Below, piece after piece: positions 16,307-25,384 of a stretch of 37,807 nucleotides of DNA. Under the pieces are notes generated by a model. It was not told the origin of the DNA and made no database searches. It worked only from the letters and a program-made list of their open reading frames with translations. Position 1 is the stretch's first letter. The number at the start of each line of letters is the position of its first letter. A program made the translations under genes and the position numbers. Source of the DNA: an uncultured Bacteroidales bacterium (GTDB lineage Bacteria; Bacteroidota; Bacteroidia; Bacteroidales; F082); contig CALCYT010000024.1 of NCBI GenBank assembly GCA_937906455.1, positions 1 to 37,807 on the forward strand. Reading direction: 5' to 3'.

Positions 16307-18766
16307 ATGGTAGAAAACAAAAATAGATTGAGGGTTCAGCCCGAAGTGGCTGACAACGAGATTGTTACAGAGCCGAAGAGAAAGGCGAAGGACAAGAAAT
16401 CGTCGAAAACAAAGAAAAAGGCCGAGAGCAAAGTGGCGCGACGCCGCAAAGAACGCGACGGCAAAGGAAGAGTGTGCTTCGGCATATTGTTCTTCTTGAT
16501 TGCGGTGTTCCTGCTCTTCGCCTTCGCTGAACCATATTTCGGACATACACATAACGGCAAGTGGCTCAACATCCTAAGCGAATTTATGAGCCAGAAACTG
16601 TTCGGCATCGGCACTATCTACCTTATCTTCCTCGTCGGACTGCTCGGCCTTAACATGATATGGAAAAAAATATATGTCAAACCCTGGACACTTTGGAAAT
16701 ATTCACTCGTTTTCCTGCTTTGGATACCCGTTTTCACCGCCCTTATCTTAAACAACAACGTCTTTGACAATCAAAAGTACTACGGCCTCGTCGGATTTAA
16801 ATGCTATGACTTCATAAATCATTATATCGACACGATTGGAGTCGTACTGGTGCTGATTTTCACCGCGTTACTGTATGTCATCTTCACTTTCGACATCAAA
16901 TTCAACCTGCTTAGAAAAAAAGACGAGACAACACATGACGATGAGGAAACAGAGCCTCTCAATGTGCCTGAGACTTATGTCGATGAGAATCCAAAGGAAA
17001 TCGACCTCACCGACACTCCCGATGATTTCGATGAGGATGAAGAAGATGAGGATGATGATGTTGACATAAAGGTCATCGAAAAACATGACGACGACTTTGA
17101 GGATGTTGTGGTTGAGAAACCTACGGAAACACCTGAAAAATCTGACGAGGTGAAGATGGAAATCGAGGAACATATCGAGGAGAAACAGGCGAAGGAAATC
17201 GGCGAGCATTTCGGTCTTGACACAGTTTTCGACCCAAAACTCGAGCTTTCCGACTTCAAGCTGCCGCCTCTCGAGTTATTGAAAGACTATGGTGACGACT
17301 CTTCCGTCGTTGACCGCGAGGAATTGGAAGCCAACAAGAAACGCATTGTTGACACCTTAGCCAACTATTCCATTGAAATTGAGAAGATTAAAGCCACCAT
17401 AGGACCCACCGTCACACTATATGAGATAGTGCCTGCCGCCGGCGTCAGAATATCTAAAATCAAAGGCTTGCAAGACGACATAGCACTCAGCTTGGCGGCC
17501 TTGGGCATTCGTATCATAGCCCCTATTCCGGGCAAAGGCACAGTAGGTATCGAGGTGCCAAACAAAAAGCCGCAGACTGTCTCCATGCGCACCATCATCG
17601 GCTCGGAGAAGTTCCAAAAAAGCGGTTATGCCCTCCCGTTCGGCATCGGAAAGACCATCTCCAACGAGAGCTACGTCGCCGACCTCACCAAGATGCCTCA
17701 TATCTTGATGGCTGGCGCAACGGGACAAGGTAAGTCGGTGGGACTCAATGCCATAATAGCGTCACTGCTGTATAGCAAACACCCTGCCGAACTGAAATTC
17801 ATCCTCGTTGACCCGAAGAAAGTGGAGCTGAGCCTTTACAGAAAAATAGAACGTCACTATCTCGCTAAACTCCCTGATGCCGAAGACGCCATCATCACTG
17901 ACGTGAGAAAAGTGGTGCGAACACTCAACTCTCTCTGCATCGAAATGGACAACCGTTACGAGCTGATGAAAGATGCCGGAGTGCGTAACATCAAGGAATA
18001 CAACGAGAAATTCATCAACCGCAGGCTCAACCCCAACGACGGGCATCATTTCATGCCATATATAGTACTCGTCGTCGATGAGTTCGCCGACCTCATCATG
18101 ACGGCCGGACGTGAGGTGGAGGGACCGATAGCGCGTTTGGCACAGCTCGCCCGCGCCATAGGCATACATCTTATCATCGCGACACAACGCCCGTCGGTGA
18201 AAATCATAACCGGCACCATCAAAGCCAACTTCCCGGCACGTATAGCGTTCCGCGTCATCTCACGTGTTGACTCCGCCACCATCTTGGACAGCAACGGCGC
18301 CGAACAGCTCGTCGGACGCGGCGATATGCTTATGTCAACAGGCCAAGACCTCGTGCGCCTTCAATGCCCGTTCATCGACACGCCGGAAGTGGAGGCTATA
18401 TGCGAATATATCGGCTCCCAACGTGGCTACGACGATGCCTACCTCCTACCCGACTGCCCCGACGAACAAGAAGATGGCGGCGCAAAAGACACAATCGAAT
18501 CCGACGAACGCGACCCGCTGTTTGAAGACGCCGCACGTATCGTGGTGCAGACACAACAAGGCTCAACATCAATGCTGCAACGCAAACTGAAACTCGGCTA
18601 CAACCGCGCCGGACGTATCATCGACCAACTCGAGAAAGCAGGCATCGTGGGCCCATTCGCGGGAAGCAAACAACGTGAAGTGAAAGTGGCGACAGAATTC
18701 GCCCTCGAACAGTTCCTCAAAGACCTCGACTTGGATGACAATATTAAAAACAATGAGATAATATAA
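16307..18766 (+). CDS. ftsK: DNA translocase FtsK/SpoIIIE
   Basis: A septal DNA pump that moves chromosome ends apart and activates Xer recombination. The 819 residues fall in order: a basic N-terminal tail, four membrane segments (about 57-205), and an unusually acidic linker (about 208-300, with long runs of D and E). The RecA-like motor follows, with Walker A GATGQGKS (470-477) and Walker B VVDEFADLI (D591, E592), then a C-terminal winged-helix gamma domain (about 745-815) that reads the orientation sequences. The linker is short compared with E. coli FtsK, as is usual in this phylum. It starts six bases after lepB. The matching recombinase may be the Xer gene at the window start. Confidence 0.95.
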   Translation: MVENKNRLRVQPEVADNEIVTEPKRKAKDKKSSKTKKKAESKVARRRKERDGKGRVCFGILFFLIAVFLLFAFAEPYFGHTHNGKWLNILSEFMSQKLFGIGTIYLIFLVGLLGLNMIWKKIYVKPWTLWKYSLVFLLWIPVFTALILNNNVFDNQKYYGLVGFKCYDFINHYIDTIGVVLVLIFTALLYVIFTFDIKFNLLRKKDETTHDDEETEPLNVPETYVDENPKEIDLTDTPDDFDEDEEDEDDDVDIKVIEKHDDDFEDVVVEKPTETPEKSDEVKMEIEEHIEEKQAKEIGEHFGLDTVFDPKLELSDFKLPPLELLKDYGDDSSVVDREELEANKKRIVDTLANYSIEIEKIKATIGPTVTLYEIVPAAGVRISKIKGLQDDIALSLAALGIRIIAPIPGKGTVGIEVPNKKPQTVSMRTIIGSEKFQKSGYALPFGIGKTISNESYVADLTKMPHILMAGATGQGKSVGLNAIIASLLYSKHPAELKFILVDPKKVELSLYRKIERHYLAKLPDAEDAIITDVRKVVRTLNSLCIEMDNRYELMKDAGVRNIKEYNEKFINRRLNPNDGHHFMPYIVLVVDEFADLIMTAGREVEGPIARLAQLARAIGIHLIIATQRPSVKIITGTIKANFPARIAFRVISRVDSATILDSNGAEQLVGRGDMLMSTGQDLVRLQCPFIDTPEVEAICEYIGSQRGYDDAYLLPDCPDEQEDGGAKDTIESDERDPLFEDAARIVVQTQQGSTSMLQRKLKLGYNRAGRIIDQLEKAGIVGPFAGSKQREVKVATEFALEQFLKDLDLDDNIKNNEII

Positions 18767-18771
18767 ACGAT

Positions 18772-19395
18772 ATGAAAAGACTCTTTTTATTGATACTCAG
18801 CGTGTTAGCGTTAGCTGCTAACCTCAAGGCGCAAGATGCCGAAACACTTTTCAAAGCCGCCATCGATAAGCTGAAATCTTACGACAACATCGAAATAGCC
18901 TTCAATTACAGCATGATAAACACCGAGGCCGGAATCTACGAGACCATGGAAGGCGAAGGCTTTCTGCAAGGCAATGCGTTCCGACTGCATATCATGGGAC
19001 AGGACATCATCTGCGATGGCAAAACGACATGGACGTATAACGCTGACGCTGAAGAGGTTATGATAAGCGACGTGGATGAAGAAGATAACGGAAACCCGCT
19101 GTCAACCATCAATTCGTATTATGATAACATAACAGCTACATTCCTTGACGAGACAAAAGGCATCACCCGACAAATCGAGGCAAAGCCCCTGCTCAACGAC
19201 GAAAACATCGAGAGACTAATCGTATCTTTAGACAACAATTCCTTGGAAATCAAAGATATACACGTCTTTGACAAGAACAAGAACGAGTTTGTTTACGAGA
19301 TAACAAAATTCGTCACGAATCAGAAACTGCCTACTGATTTCTTCACTTTCAAGGAGTCCGACTACCCTAACGCGGAAATCATCGACATGCGCTAA
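18772..19395 (+). CDS. LolA-like periplasmic lipoprotein carrier
   Basis: A 207-residue periplasmic protein of the LolA/LolB superfamily, expected to carry lipoproteins or other lipids to the outer membrane. It has a clear signal peptide (1-21, ending NLKAQ), then the half-barrel of alternating strands with typical features: EGEGFLQGNAFRLHIMGQDIICDGKTTWTYN and FFTFKESDYPNAEIIDMR at the end (both quoted as segments, e.g. GKTTWTYN). It lies five bases after ftsK, and an ftsK-lolA order is common in this group. LolA proteins of Bacteroidota differ from the E. coli one, so the exact cargo is inferred. Confidence 0.8.
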   Translation: MKRLFLLILSVLALAANLKAQDAETLFKAAIDKLKSYDNIEIAFNYSMINTEAGIYETMEGEGFLQGNAFRLHIMGQDIICDGKTTWTYNADAEEVMISDVDEEDNGNPLSTINSYYDNITATFLDETKGITRQIEAKPLLNDENIERLIVSLDNNSLEIKDIHVFDKNKNEFVYEITKFVTNQKLPTDFFTFKESDYPNAEIIDMR

Positions 19396-19397
19396 TC

Positions 19398-20519
19398 GTG
19401 ACAAACAATCGAAAACATATCGTCTTTCTGACTCGATGGTATCCCCATCGCCACGACCCAATGCTCGGTCTGTTTGTGCAGCGTCACGCCGAGGCAGCCG
19501 CGCTTTACAACGACATCAGCGTAATCTATGCTCATCCTGATGATAAAAATGAGATTGTCGATAAAACAATCAATAACGTCAGGACTATATGGGTCTATTT
19601 CAAAAAATCCAAATCGAAGATTATCAATTTATTACGTTATTTTAAGGCCAACAAAAAAGCTCTTGAGATACTGCCTAAGCCCGACATCATCCACGTCCAT
19701 GTTCTCACTCGCTTGGGATTGATAGCATTTTGGCATAAAATAGTCCGCGGCACACCTTATATTATTACAGAGCATTGGTCGCGTTACCTTTCCGGCAACG
19801 ACTTCAGCGGCTTTTTCAGAAAAAAACTGACAAAACTCGTTGTAAAACACGCTGTTGCAGTGACAACAGTGACTGACAACCTTGCCAAGGCGATGCTAAG
19901 CCACGGACTGAACAATAAAAGATATGTGGTGTTACCCAATGTTGTTGATACCAACCTCTTCGTCCCTTTTGAACACAGTAACAATGCAACCGAGATAATA
20001 CACGTGAGCTGTTTCGAGGACAAGTCGAAAAACATCACGGGGTTGCTGCATTCTTTACAGATTATGCGCGACTGTGAAACCGTTTTTCACGCCACATTGA
20101 TAGGCGACGGCATGGATTTCGAGGCTATGAAACGACTCTCTCACCAGCTACAACTCGACGATCATGTCACCTTCAGCGGACTTCTTGAAGGCAAAAACCT
20201 CGCCACGCGTATTGCCAAGGGCGATTTCCTCGTGGTATCAAGCAATTACGAGAACATGCCTGTGGTGATACTCGAAGCCTTGTCATGCGGCTTGCCCATA
20301 GTTTCCACCAATGTCGGCGGAATCGCGGAGGTCGTTAACGAAAGCAACGGAATACTTGTTTCTCCACATGACACCGTGAAACTCGCCGACGCCATGCAGA
20401 CGATGTCGCGGACATATCAAAACTACGACACCAACACATTGAGAGACAGCATAATAAAAAAGTTTTCCAACGAAGCCGTCGGAAAACTCTTAGATGATAT
20501 TTACAACAACTTGAATTAA
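19398..20519 (+). CDS. GT4-family glycosyltransferase (GTG start)
   Basis: A retaining GT-B glycosyltransferase, 373 residues, probably for a cell-surface polysaccharide or lipid. The N-terminal Rossmann half opens with HIVFLTRWYPHRHDPMLGLF. The C-terminal half has the GT4 donor-binding E-x7-E motif (E285 and E293 in ENMPVVILE), followed by ALSCGLPIVSTNVGGIAE. The start must be GTG at 19398: the next in-frame ATG would delete the first strand of the fold. It begins two bases after the lolA-like gene. The last bases of its stop codon are shared with the stop of the opposing lpxC gene (TTAA at 20516-20519). The acceptor is unknown. Confidence 0.88.
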   Translation: MTNNRKHIVFLTRWYPHRHDPMLGLFVQRHAEAAALYNDISVIYAHPDDKNEIVDKTINNVRTIWVYFKKSKSKIINLLRYFKANKKALEILPKPDIIHVHVLTRLGLIAFWHKIVRGTPYIITEHWSRYLSGNDFSGFFRKKLTKLVVKHAVAVTTVTDNLAKAMLSHGLNNKRYVVLPNVVDTNLFVPFEHSNNATEIIHVSCFEDKSKNITGLLHSLQIMRDCETVFHATLIGDGMDFEAMKRLSHQLQLDDHVTFSGLLEGKNLATRIAKGDFLVVSSNYENMPVVILEALSCGLPIVSTNVGGIAEVVNESNGILVSPHDTVKLADAMQTMSRTYQNYDTNTLRDSIIKKFSNEAVGKLLDDIYNNLN

Positions 20520-21430
20520 AGTCCCATTTTCTTCACTATCTGCTTCACGAACTCGGTATTCGCGAAGTGTCCAGGTTTGTATGCCGTCACCTTGCCGATG
20601 ATAGGCATCCCGAGCAGTGTGAGGTCGCCGATGAGGTCGAGCAGCTTATGACGTGCCGGCTCGTTGTCGAAATACAGCGTCACATTGTTGAGGATACCCC
20701 CCTCATGCACCGCCACCGACTCTTTGTGGAAGAGCTTTGCCACACGTTTCAAATCCTCCTCCGACACCTGTTTCTCAATAAACACGATGGCATTCGACAA
20801 GTCACCGCCCCTGATAAGGTTATGTGCGAGCAGCATCTCGAGCTCCTGGAAGAACACGAATGTACGGCACATGGCAAATTCTGTCTCAAACTCGCTGATG
20901 TCGGTAAGATGCGCCTCTTGCACGTTGAGAACTCCCGATTTGTAATCGACTTTCACGTCGATGCTGAATTTGTCGGCCGGTTCAACGACGAGCTCACAAC
21001 CCACCTTAGGGTGCGTATAAACTATCTTCTTGTTTATTTTCAAATATTTACGTTCGGCATCCTGTTCCACTGAACCTGCTTCCTTCAGAGCCTCAAACAT
21101 TATTTTTGAGCTTCCGTCAAGGATTGGAGGCTCCTCGCAGTTCAAGTCGATAAGCACATTGTCGATGTTCGACGCTCTCAATGCCGCCATTATATGCTCC
21201 ACGGTATAGACTTTCACGCCGTTTTGAGCTATAGTGGTGCCTCGTGAAGTGTCAACCACATTCTTTACCAACGCTTCCACTATCGGTTTGCCAAAAAGGT
21301 CAACTCTTCTGAATTTGATGCCGTGATTAATCTCCGCAGGATGGAATGTCAGCGTACCACTTTGACCGGTATGCAGACCTGTTCCGCTAATGCTGACACT
21401 CTTTTTTATAGTATGTTGTTTTTCTGCCAT
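20516..21430 (-). CDS. lpxC: UDP-3-O-acyl-N-acetylglucosamine deacetylase, stand-alone
   Basis: The zinc enzyme of the committed step of lipid A synthesis. The 304 residues match E. coli LpxC (305) in length and layout. The catalytic E78 and zinc ligands H79 (TVEHIM), H261 and D265 (HKLLDLIGD), and the catalytic H288 (KPGHFAN) are all present. In many Bacteroidota the gene is fused to fabZ as one bifunctional protein; here the reading frame ends exactly after the LpxC domain (KKMGL, then TAA) and a convergent glycosyltransferase gene begins at once. No fabZ or lpxA follows. It is the last gene of the operon with lpxD. Confidence 0.95.
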   Translation of the reverse strand: MAEKQHTIKKSVSISGTGLHTGQSGTLTFHPAEINHGIKFRRVDLFGKPIVEALVKNVVDTSRGTTIAQNGVKVYTVEHIMAALRASNIDNVLIDLNCEEPPILDGSSKIMFEALKEAGSVEQDAERKYLKINKKIVYTHPKVGCELVVEPADKFSIDVKVDYKSGVLNVQEAHLTDISEFETEFAMCRTFVFFQELEMLLAHNLIRGGDLSNAIVFIEKQVSEEDLKRVAKLFHKESVAVHEGGILNNVTLYFDNEPARHKLLDLIGDLTLLGMPIIGKVTAYKPGHFANTEFVKQIVKKMGL

Positions 21431-21476
21431 TTCGTTTCAATCTCGAAAATATGGCGCAAAGATACGAAATAATCTG

Positions 21477-22520
21477 TTACTTCGACAATAATTCTGCAAG
21501 TTTTTTCTCAAGTTCGATTATTCTGTCCTCCAATTTGTCGATACTGCGTTGTCTGACAATGTCTTTCATATATTTCGGATAATCGTATGCCGGCGAACCC
21601 ATGATTGATTTTCCCGCCTCTCTCACTCCTTTTGTCAGACCTGACTGTGGTCCTATGATGGTTCTGTCGGCTATTGTGAGATGTCCGGAGATACCGACTT
21701 GGCCTGCTATCACGCAGTTTTTCCCCACATGAGCCGAGCCTGCTATTCCTGACTGTGCTGCCATTGCAGTATTCTCGCCCACTTCCACATTATGCGCTAT
21801 TTGGATAAGATTGTCGAGCTTCACGCCGTCGTGAATCTTAGTCGATTCCATAGTCGAGCGGTCGATGGTGGTGTTGGCCCCAATCTCCACCTGATTGCCA
21901 ATCAACACATTACCGATTTGCGGAATTTTCTTGTACGTCCCGTCAGGTTGCGGCACGAAACCGAATCCGTCGGCACCGAGCACTGCGCCCGCATGAATGA
22001 TACATTCCTTGCCGATATGTGTCATGGCATAAAGCTTGACGCCGGCGTAAAGCACGGTGTTGTCGCCAATAACCACATCGTCGCCGACATAGCACTGCGG
22101 ATAAATCTTCACGTTGTCACCTATCTTGACCCTCTCGCCTATATAGGCAAACTCGCCGATATAACAGTTTTCCCCGTACCGAGCATCCGACGCTATGCTC
22201 GCCTTCTCTGAAATCCCGACTTTGTTGCCGGTGTATTCCTGATATATAGCAAGCAGCTGGGCGAAGGACTCATAGGCGTTGGGCACCCTAATCATGGTGG
22301 TCTTAACAGGCTCCGCAGCCTCAAAATCAGCATTCACCAACACTATTGACGACAATGTGTTATAAAGATAATGATAATATTTCGGATTCGACAAAAAACT
22401 AAGCATTCCCGGTGCGCCGTCCTCTATACGAGCCACGTTCCACACCTTTGCTTCGGGGTCACCTTCCACTGTCCCCCCTAAAAGTGCCGCTATCTGAGCA
22501 GCTGTAAACTCAACTTTCAT
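21477..22520 (-). CDS. lpxD: UDP-3-O-(3-hydroxyacyl)glucosamine N-acyltransferase
   Basis: Adds the second hydroxy-acyl chain to the lipid A precursor, using acyl-ACP. The 347 residues show the N-terminal uridine-binding domain (1-100), a long left-handed beta-helix of hexapeptide repeats (about 105-310) and a C-terminal helix (RSIDKLEDRIIELEKKLAEL) that binds ACP. The catalytic histidine is H243, in the IQIAHNVEVG segment. The LpxD family fold and length are complete. It begins three bases after a small membrane-protein gene and is followed, after 46 bases, by lpxC. Confidence 0.95.
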   Translation of the reverse strand: MKVEFTAAQIAALLGGTVEGDPEAKVWNVARIEDGAPGMLSFLSNPKYYHYLYNTLSSIVLVNADFEAAEPVKTTMIRVPNAYESFAQLLAIYQEYTGNKVGISEKASIASDARYGENCYIGEFAYIGERVKIGDNVKIYPQCYVGDDVVIGDNTVLYAGVKLYAMTHIGKECIIHAGAVLGADGFGFVPQPDGTYKKIPQIGNVLIGNQVEIGANTTIDRSTMESTKIHDGVKLDNLIQIAHNVEVGENTAMAAQSGIAGSAHVGKNCVIAGQVGISGHLTIADRTIIGPQSGLTKGVREAGKSIMGSPAYDYPKYMKDIVRQRSIDKLEDRIIELEKKLAELLSK

Positions 22521-22523
22521 ATT

Positions 22524-23009
22524 TCAAATGGTATAAAAATCTTTTTTTATGGCAATAACTACCTTGTCTATCATAGTGTTAGGCATCGCTGCTATCGTCT
22601 GAGCCATAGTTGCGGCATCGGCACCCGGGTTGGCGGCGAAAGCCTCGTTGATGCTTTTCAAAGCCTCGTCTTTCGTCATCACCACCAACATCCACACCTC
22701 CTCGCTCACGTAAAGACGCTGCGCGAGATTATGCTCAAACTCGTCCTGGATATTCTGGATGAGCGAAAACTGCAGGTCACTGCCCGACATTCCAGGCATA
22801 AAAACCCTTTTCACCAACACTGAAAACCGGATGCGCTCAAGATAAAGCACGAGTCTCTCACAAGCCTTAATCTTAAGAACAGCAACAGATTCCGACACTT
22901 CAGAGTCTTTATTGCCCGTCTTTTTCCTGCCGAACAAAAATATACCGCCGAACAGCACTATGCCGACGATTATCAATATCCATGTACCTACACTTAAAAC
23001 ATTGCCCAT
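22524..23009 (-). CDS. Small single-pass membrane protein of unknown function (DUF7935-like)
   Basis: A protein of 161 residues that I cannot assign a function. The start is ATG at 23009, just before a single hydrophobic segment (about residues 3-27, NVLSVGTWILIIVGIVLFGG) followed by positive charges. This predicts an N-out, C-in anchor. I rejected an upstream in-frame start at 23060 because it would place the promoter inside the gene. The soluble part contains ACERLVLYLERI and QDEFEHNLAQRLYVS, motifs I recall from a Bacteroidota-specific family (DUF7935, tentative), and a long helical tail. It is the first gene of the lpxD-lpxC operon, three bases before lpxD, so a lipid A-related role is suggested only by position. 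Confidence 0.8.
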   Translation of the reverse strand: MGNVLSVGTWILIIVGIVLFGGIFLFGRKKTGNKDSEVSESVAVLKIKACERLVLYLERIRFSVLVKRVFMPGMSGSDLQFSLIQNIQDEFEHNLAQRLYVSEEVWMLVVMTKDEALKSINEAFAANPGADAATMAQTIAAMPNTMIDKVVIAIKKDFYTI

Positions 23010-23028
23010 CACAAAAATTTTTGATTTG

Positions 23029-23036
23029 CAAATATA
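23029..23036 (-). promoter_or_regulatory. -7 box for the small membrane protein-lpxD-lpxC operon
   Basis: TATATTTG on the minus strand, 19 bases upstream of the chosen ATG. The divergent promoter for the aminotransferase gene lies about 60 bases away. Confidence 0.6.
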
Positions 23037-23097
23037 GTGATTTTTTTCAATTTCAAACAAAATTTTAAAACAAAAGTTTACTTATCATAAAAATCCT

Positions 23098-23105
23098 TAA
23101 CTTTG
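23098..23105 (+). promoter_or_regulatory. -7 box for the aspartate aminotransferase gene
   Basis: TAACTTTG followed by CAGTCTCAAAA, 37 bases upstream of the ATG. The downstream bases are close to those at the efflux and rpsT promoters. Confidence 0.6.
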
Positions 23106-23142
23106 CAGTCTCAAAATGTGATAAATTTTAAAAAACACGTAT

Positions 23143-24345
23143 ATGGGTACATTATCGCAAAGAGTCATAAACATGGCTGAATCAGCCACATTGAAAATGA
23201 CGCAGAAGAGCCGCGAGCTCAAGGCTCAAGGTATTGACATCATCTCGTTAAGCATTGGTGAGCCGGATTTCAACACTCCTGTCAGTGCCAAGCAGGCCGG
23301 CATCGACGCCATCAACAACAACGACACGCATTATCCTCCGGTGCCTGGTACGCCGGCGTTGCGTAAAGCCATCGCCGAGAAGCTTCGTCGTGACAACGGT
23401 CTGGATTACAAGGACACCGACATCATAGTGTCTAACGGTGCCAAGCAAGCCATCACCACCACTTTCTTCGCCATACTCGACAAGGGCGACGAGGTCATTA
23501 TCCCGGCACCGTTCTGGGTGTCATATCCCGAAATGGTGAAGCTCGCCGACGGCACGCCTGTGTTTATATACACCACCCCCGAGCAGCACTTCAAAATCAC
23601 GGCAGAGCAGCTGGAACAGGCCATCACGCCGAAGACCAAAGCATTCATTTTCAGCACGCCATGCAACCCGAGCGGCTCGGTTTATACAAAGGAAGAACTC
23701 GCCTCATTGGTGGAAGTGTTCAAGAAACATCCCGACATCATCATCATCTCAGACGAGATTTACGAGTTCATCCAATATGAGCACAAACACGAGTCGATGG
23801 GACAGTTCACGGAACTGAAAGACCGTCTCGTCATAGTGAACGGCGTCGCCAAGGGTTACGCCATGACCGGATGGAGAATCGGTTACATCGCCGCTCCGAT
23901 TGCCATCGTCAACGCCTGCAACAAGATTCAGGGACAATACACCTCCGGCATCTGCACCATCTCGCAGGCCGCGTCAGTGGCAGCGATGCAGCTCTCACCT
24001 GAGAACTCCGAGGAAGTGCAGAATATGTGCAAGGCCTTCAGGACACGCCGCGACATGTTCTACAAGCTCCTCATGGAGATTCCGGGCATCAAGTTAAGCC
24101 TGCCGGCCGGCGCGTTCTATATGTTCCCCGACGTCAGCGCATACTATGGCAAGAGCGACGGCGCGACAGTCATCAAGAACAGCGACGACTTGTGCATGTA
24201 TTTGCTTTACAACGCCCATGTGGCTTGTGTGGCCGGCGGCGCCTTCGGCAACGACAACTGCATCCGTCTGTCTTACGCCACTTCCGACGACAAACTCCGC
24301 GAGGCGGCACGCCGTCTGAAAGAAGCTTTCGCGAAACTAAAATAA
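23143..24345 (+). CDS. aspC: Aspartate aminotransferase (class Ib, PLP-dependent)
   Basis: Transfers the amino group between aspartate and 2-oxoglutarate in central nitrogen metabolism. The 400 residues match the Ib subgroup: the opening RVINMAESATLKMTQKSRELKAQG, SIGEPDFNTP, the cofactor-binding NPSGSVY and SDEIYEF, and the Schiff-base lysine K237 in NGVAKGYAMTGWRIGY. The substrate arginine region (FGNDNCIRLSYA) is complete. Some relatives prefer prephenate or aromatic substrates, which cannot be excluded. It is followed after seven bases by hldE, so the two are probably co-transcribed. Confidence 0.92.
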   Translation: MGTLSQRVINMAESATLKMTQKSRELKAQGIDIISLSIGEPDFNTPVSAKQAGIDAINNNDTHYPPVPGTPALRKAIAEKLRRDNGLDYKDTDIIVSNGAKQAITTTFFAILDKGDEVIIPAPFWVSYPEMVKLADGTPVFIYTTPEQHFKITAEQLEQAITPKTKAFIFSTPCNPSGSVYTKEELASLVEVFKKHPDIIIISDEIYEFIQYEHKHESMGQFTELKDRLVIVNGVAKGYAMTGWRIGYIAAPIAIVNACNKIQGQYTSGICTISQAASVAAMQLSPENSEEVQNMCKAFRTRRDMFYKLLMEIPGIKLSLPAGAFYMFPDVSAYYGKSDGATVIKNSDDLCMYLLYNAHVACVAGGAFGNDNCIRLSYATSDDKLREAARRLKEAFAKLK

Positions 24346-24352
24346 CAACGCA

Positions 24353-25357
24353 ATGCAAAAAGAAGAAATCAAGAGACTTTTTGAGTCGTTCAACGACAAG
24401 CGCATATTGATAATAGGTGATGTGATGCTCGACCTTTACCTCAACGGCAAGGTCGAGCGCATCTCGCCTGAGGCACCCGTCCCCATAGTGACGGTAGGCA
24501 ACCGCTTCGCGCGTCTCGGAGGAGCCGCCAACGTGGCGCAAAACATCAAGGCACTCGGCGCCGAGCCGGTGCTGTGTTCTATCATAGGCGATGACTTGAA
24601 GTCGTACAATTTCTTTGATTTGTTGGAAGAACACCGGATGCTGGGCAACGGCATGGTGAAAAGCAAAGAACGCCGCACCACCACGAAATACCGCATCATA
24701 GGCAACAACGCCCAGATGCTTCGTGTCGATGACGAGGACACGTTCAACCTCACAGAACAAGAATTCATCGCTCTGCGCGAAAAAATCGACACCATACTCC
24801 ATCACGAACGCATCGACGGCATCATTTTGCAGGATTATAATAAAGGTGTGCTCACCGAGCAGCTCATCCGCCACACCATCAGCGTGGCAAACGAGAAAAA
24901 CATACCCGTGGGCGTCGATCCCAAGAAAAACAACTTCCTTGCCTATGAGCACTGCACCCTCTTCAAACCTAATCTAAAAGAGCTGAGAGAAGGCATCAAT
25001 CTCGATTTCCCGACCGACACCATCGACGGTATCTTACTGGGTGTCAACGCCTTGCAAGACAAGCTGCAATGCCGTATGGTAATGAACACTTTGTCGGAGC
25101 GCGGCGTGCTCATCCAAGAGACGCTCAACGGGAAGAGGACACATCACCACATCCCGGCTCATCTGCGCAAAATCATCGACGTCTCCGGCGCGGGCGACAC
25201 CGTCCTCGGCGTGGCAATGCTTTGTCTCGTCGGCGGCATCGACGCATATCACATCGCCGCTATATCCAACTTGGCAGGCGGCCTCGTATGCGAAGAAATA
25301 GGCGCAGTGCCAATCAATAAAGAAAGACTTCTTAAAGAAACAGAAAAAATACAATAA
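24353..25357 (+). CDS. hldE: D-glycero-beta-D-manno-heptose-7-phosphate kinase (HldE kinase domain)
   Basis: A PfkB-family sugar kinase that phosphorylates the 1-position of heptose 7-phosphate for ADP-heptose synthesis, used in LPS core or S-layer glycans. The 334 residues hold only the kinase domain; E. coli HldE is a 477-residue fusion with an adenylyltransferase domain, which would have to be a separate gene here. The diagnostic DVMLDLYLNGKVERISPEAP block (quoted in part: RISPEAPVP) and ARLGGAANVA are at the N-terminus. The catalytic and anion-hole motif GAGD is at 279-282, with D282 the base. It ends 27 bases before the PorT-like gene. Confidence 0.88.
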   Translation: MQKEEIKRLFESFNDKRILIIGDVMLDLYLNGKVERISPEAPVPIVTVGNRFARLGGAANVAQNIKALGAEPVLCSIIGDDLKSYNFFDLLEEHRMLGNGMVKSKERRTTTKYRIIGNNAQMLRVDDEDTFNLTEQEFIALREKIDTILHHERIDGIILQDYNKGVLTEQLIRHTISVANEKNIPVGVDPKKNNFLAYEHCTLFKPNLKELREGINLDFPTDTIDGILLGVNALQDKLQCRMVMNTLSERGVLIQETLNGKRTHHHIPAHLRKIIDVSGAGDTVLGVAMLCLVGGIDAYHIAAISNLAGGLVCEEIGAVPINKERLLKETEKIQ

Positions 25358-25384
25358 GAAGAGCTTTCTCGCGTTATCACATCT

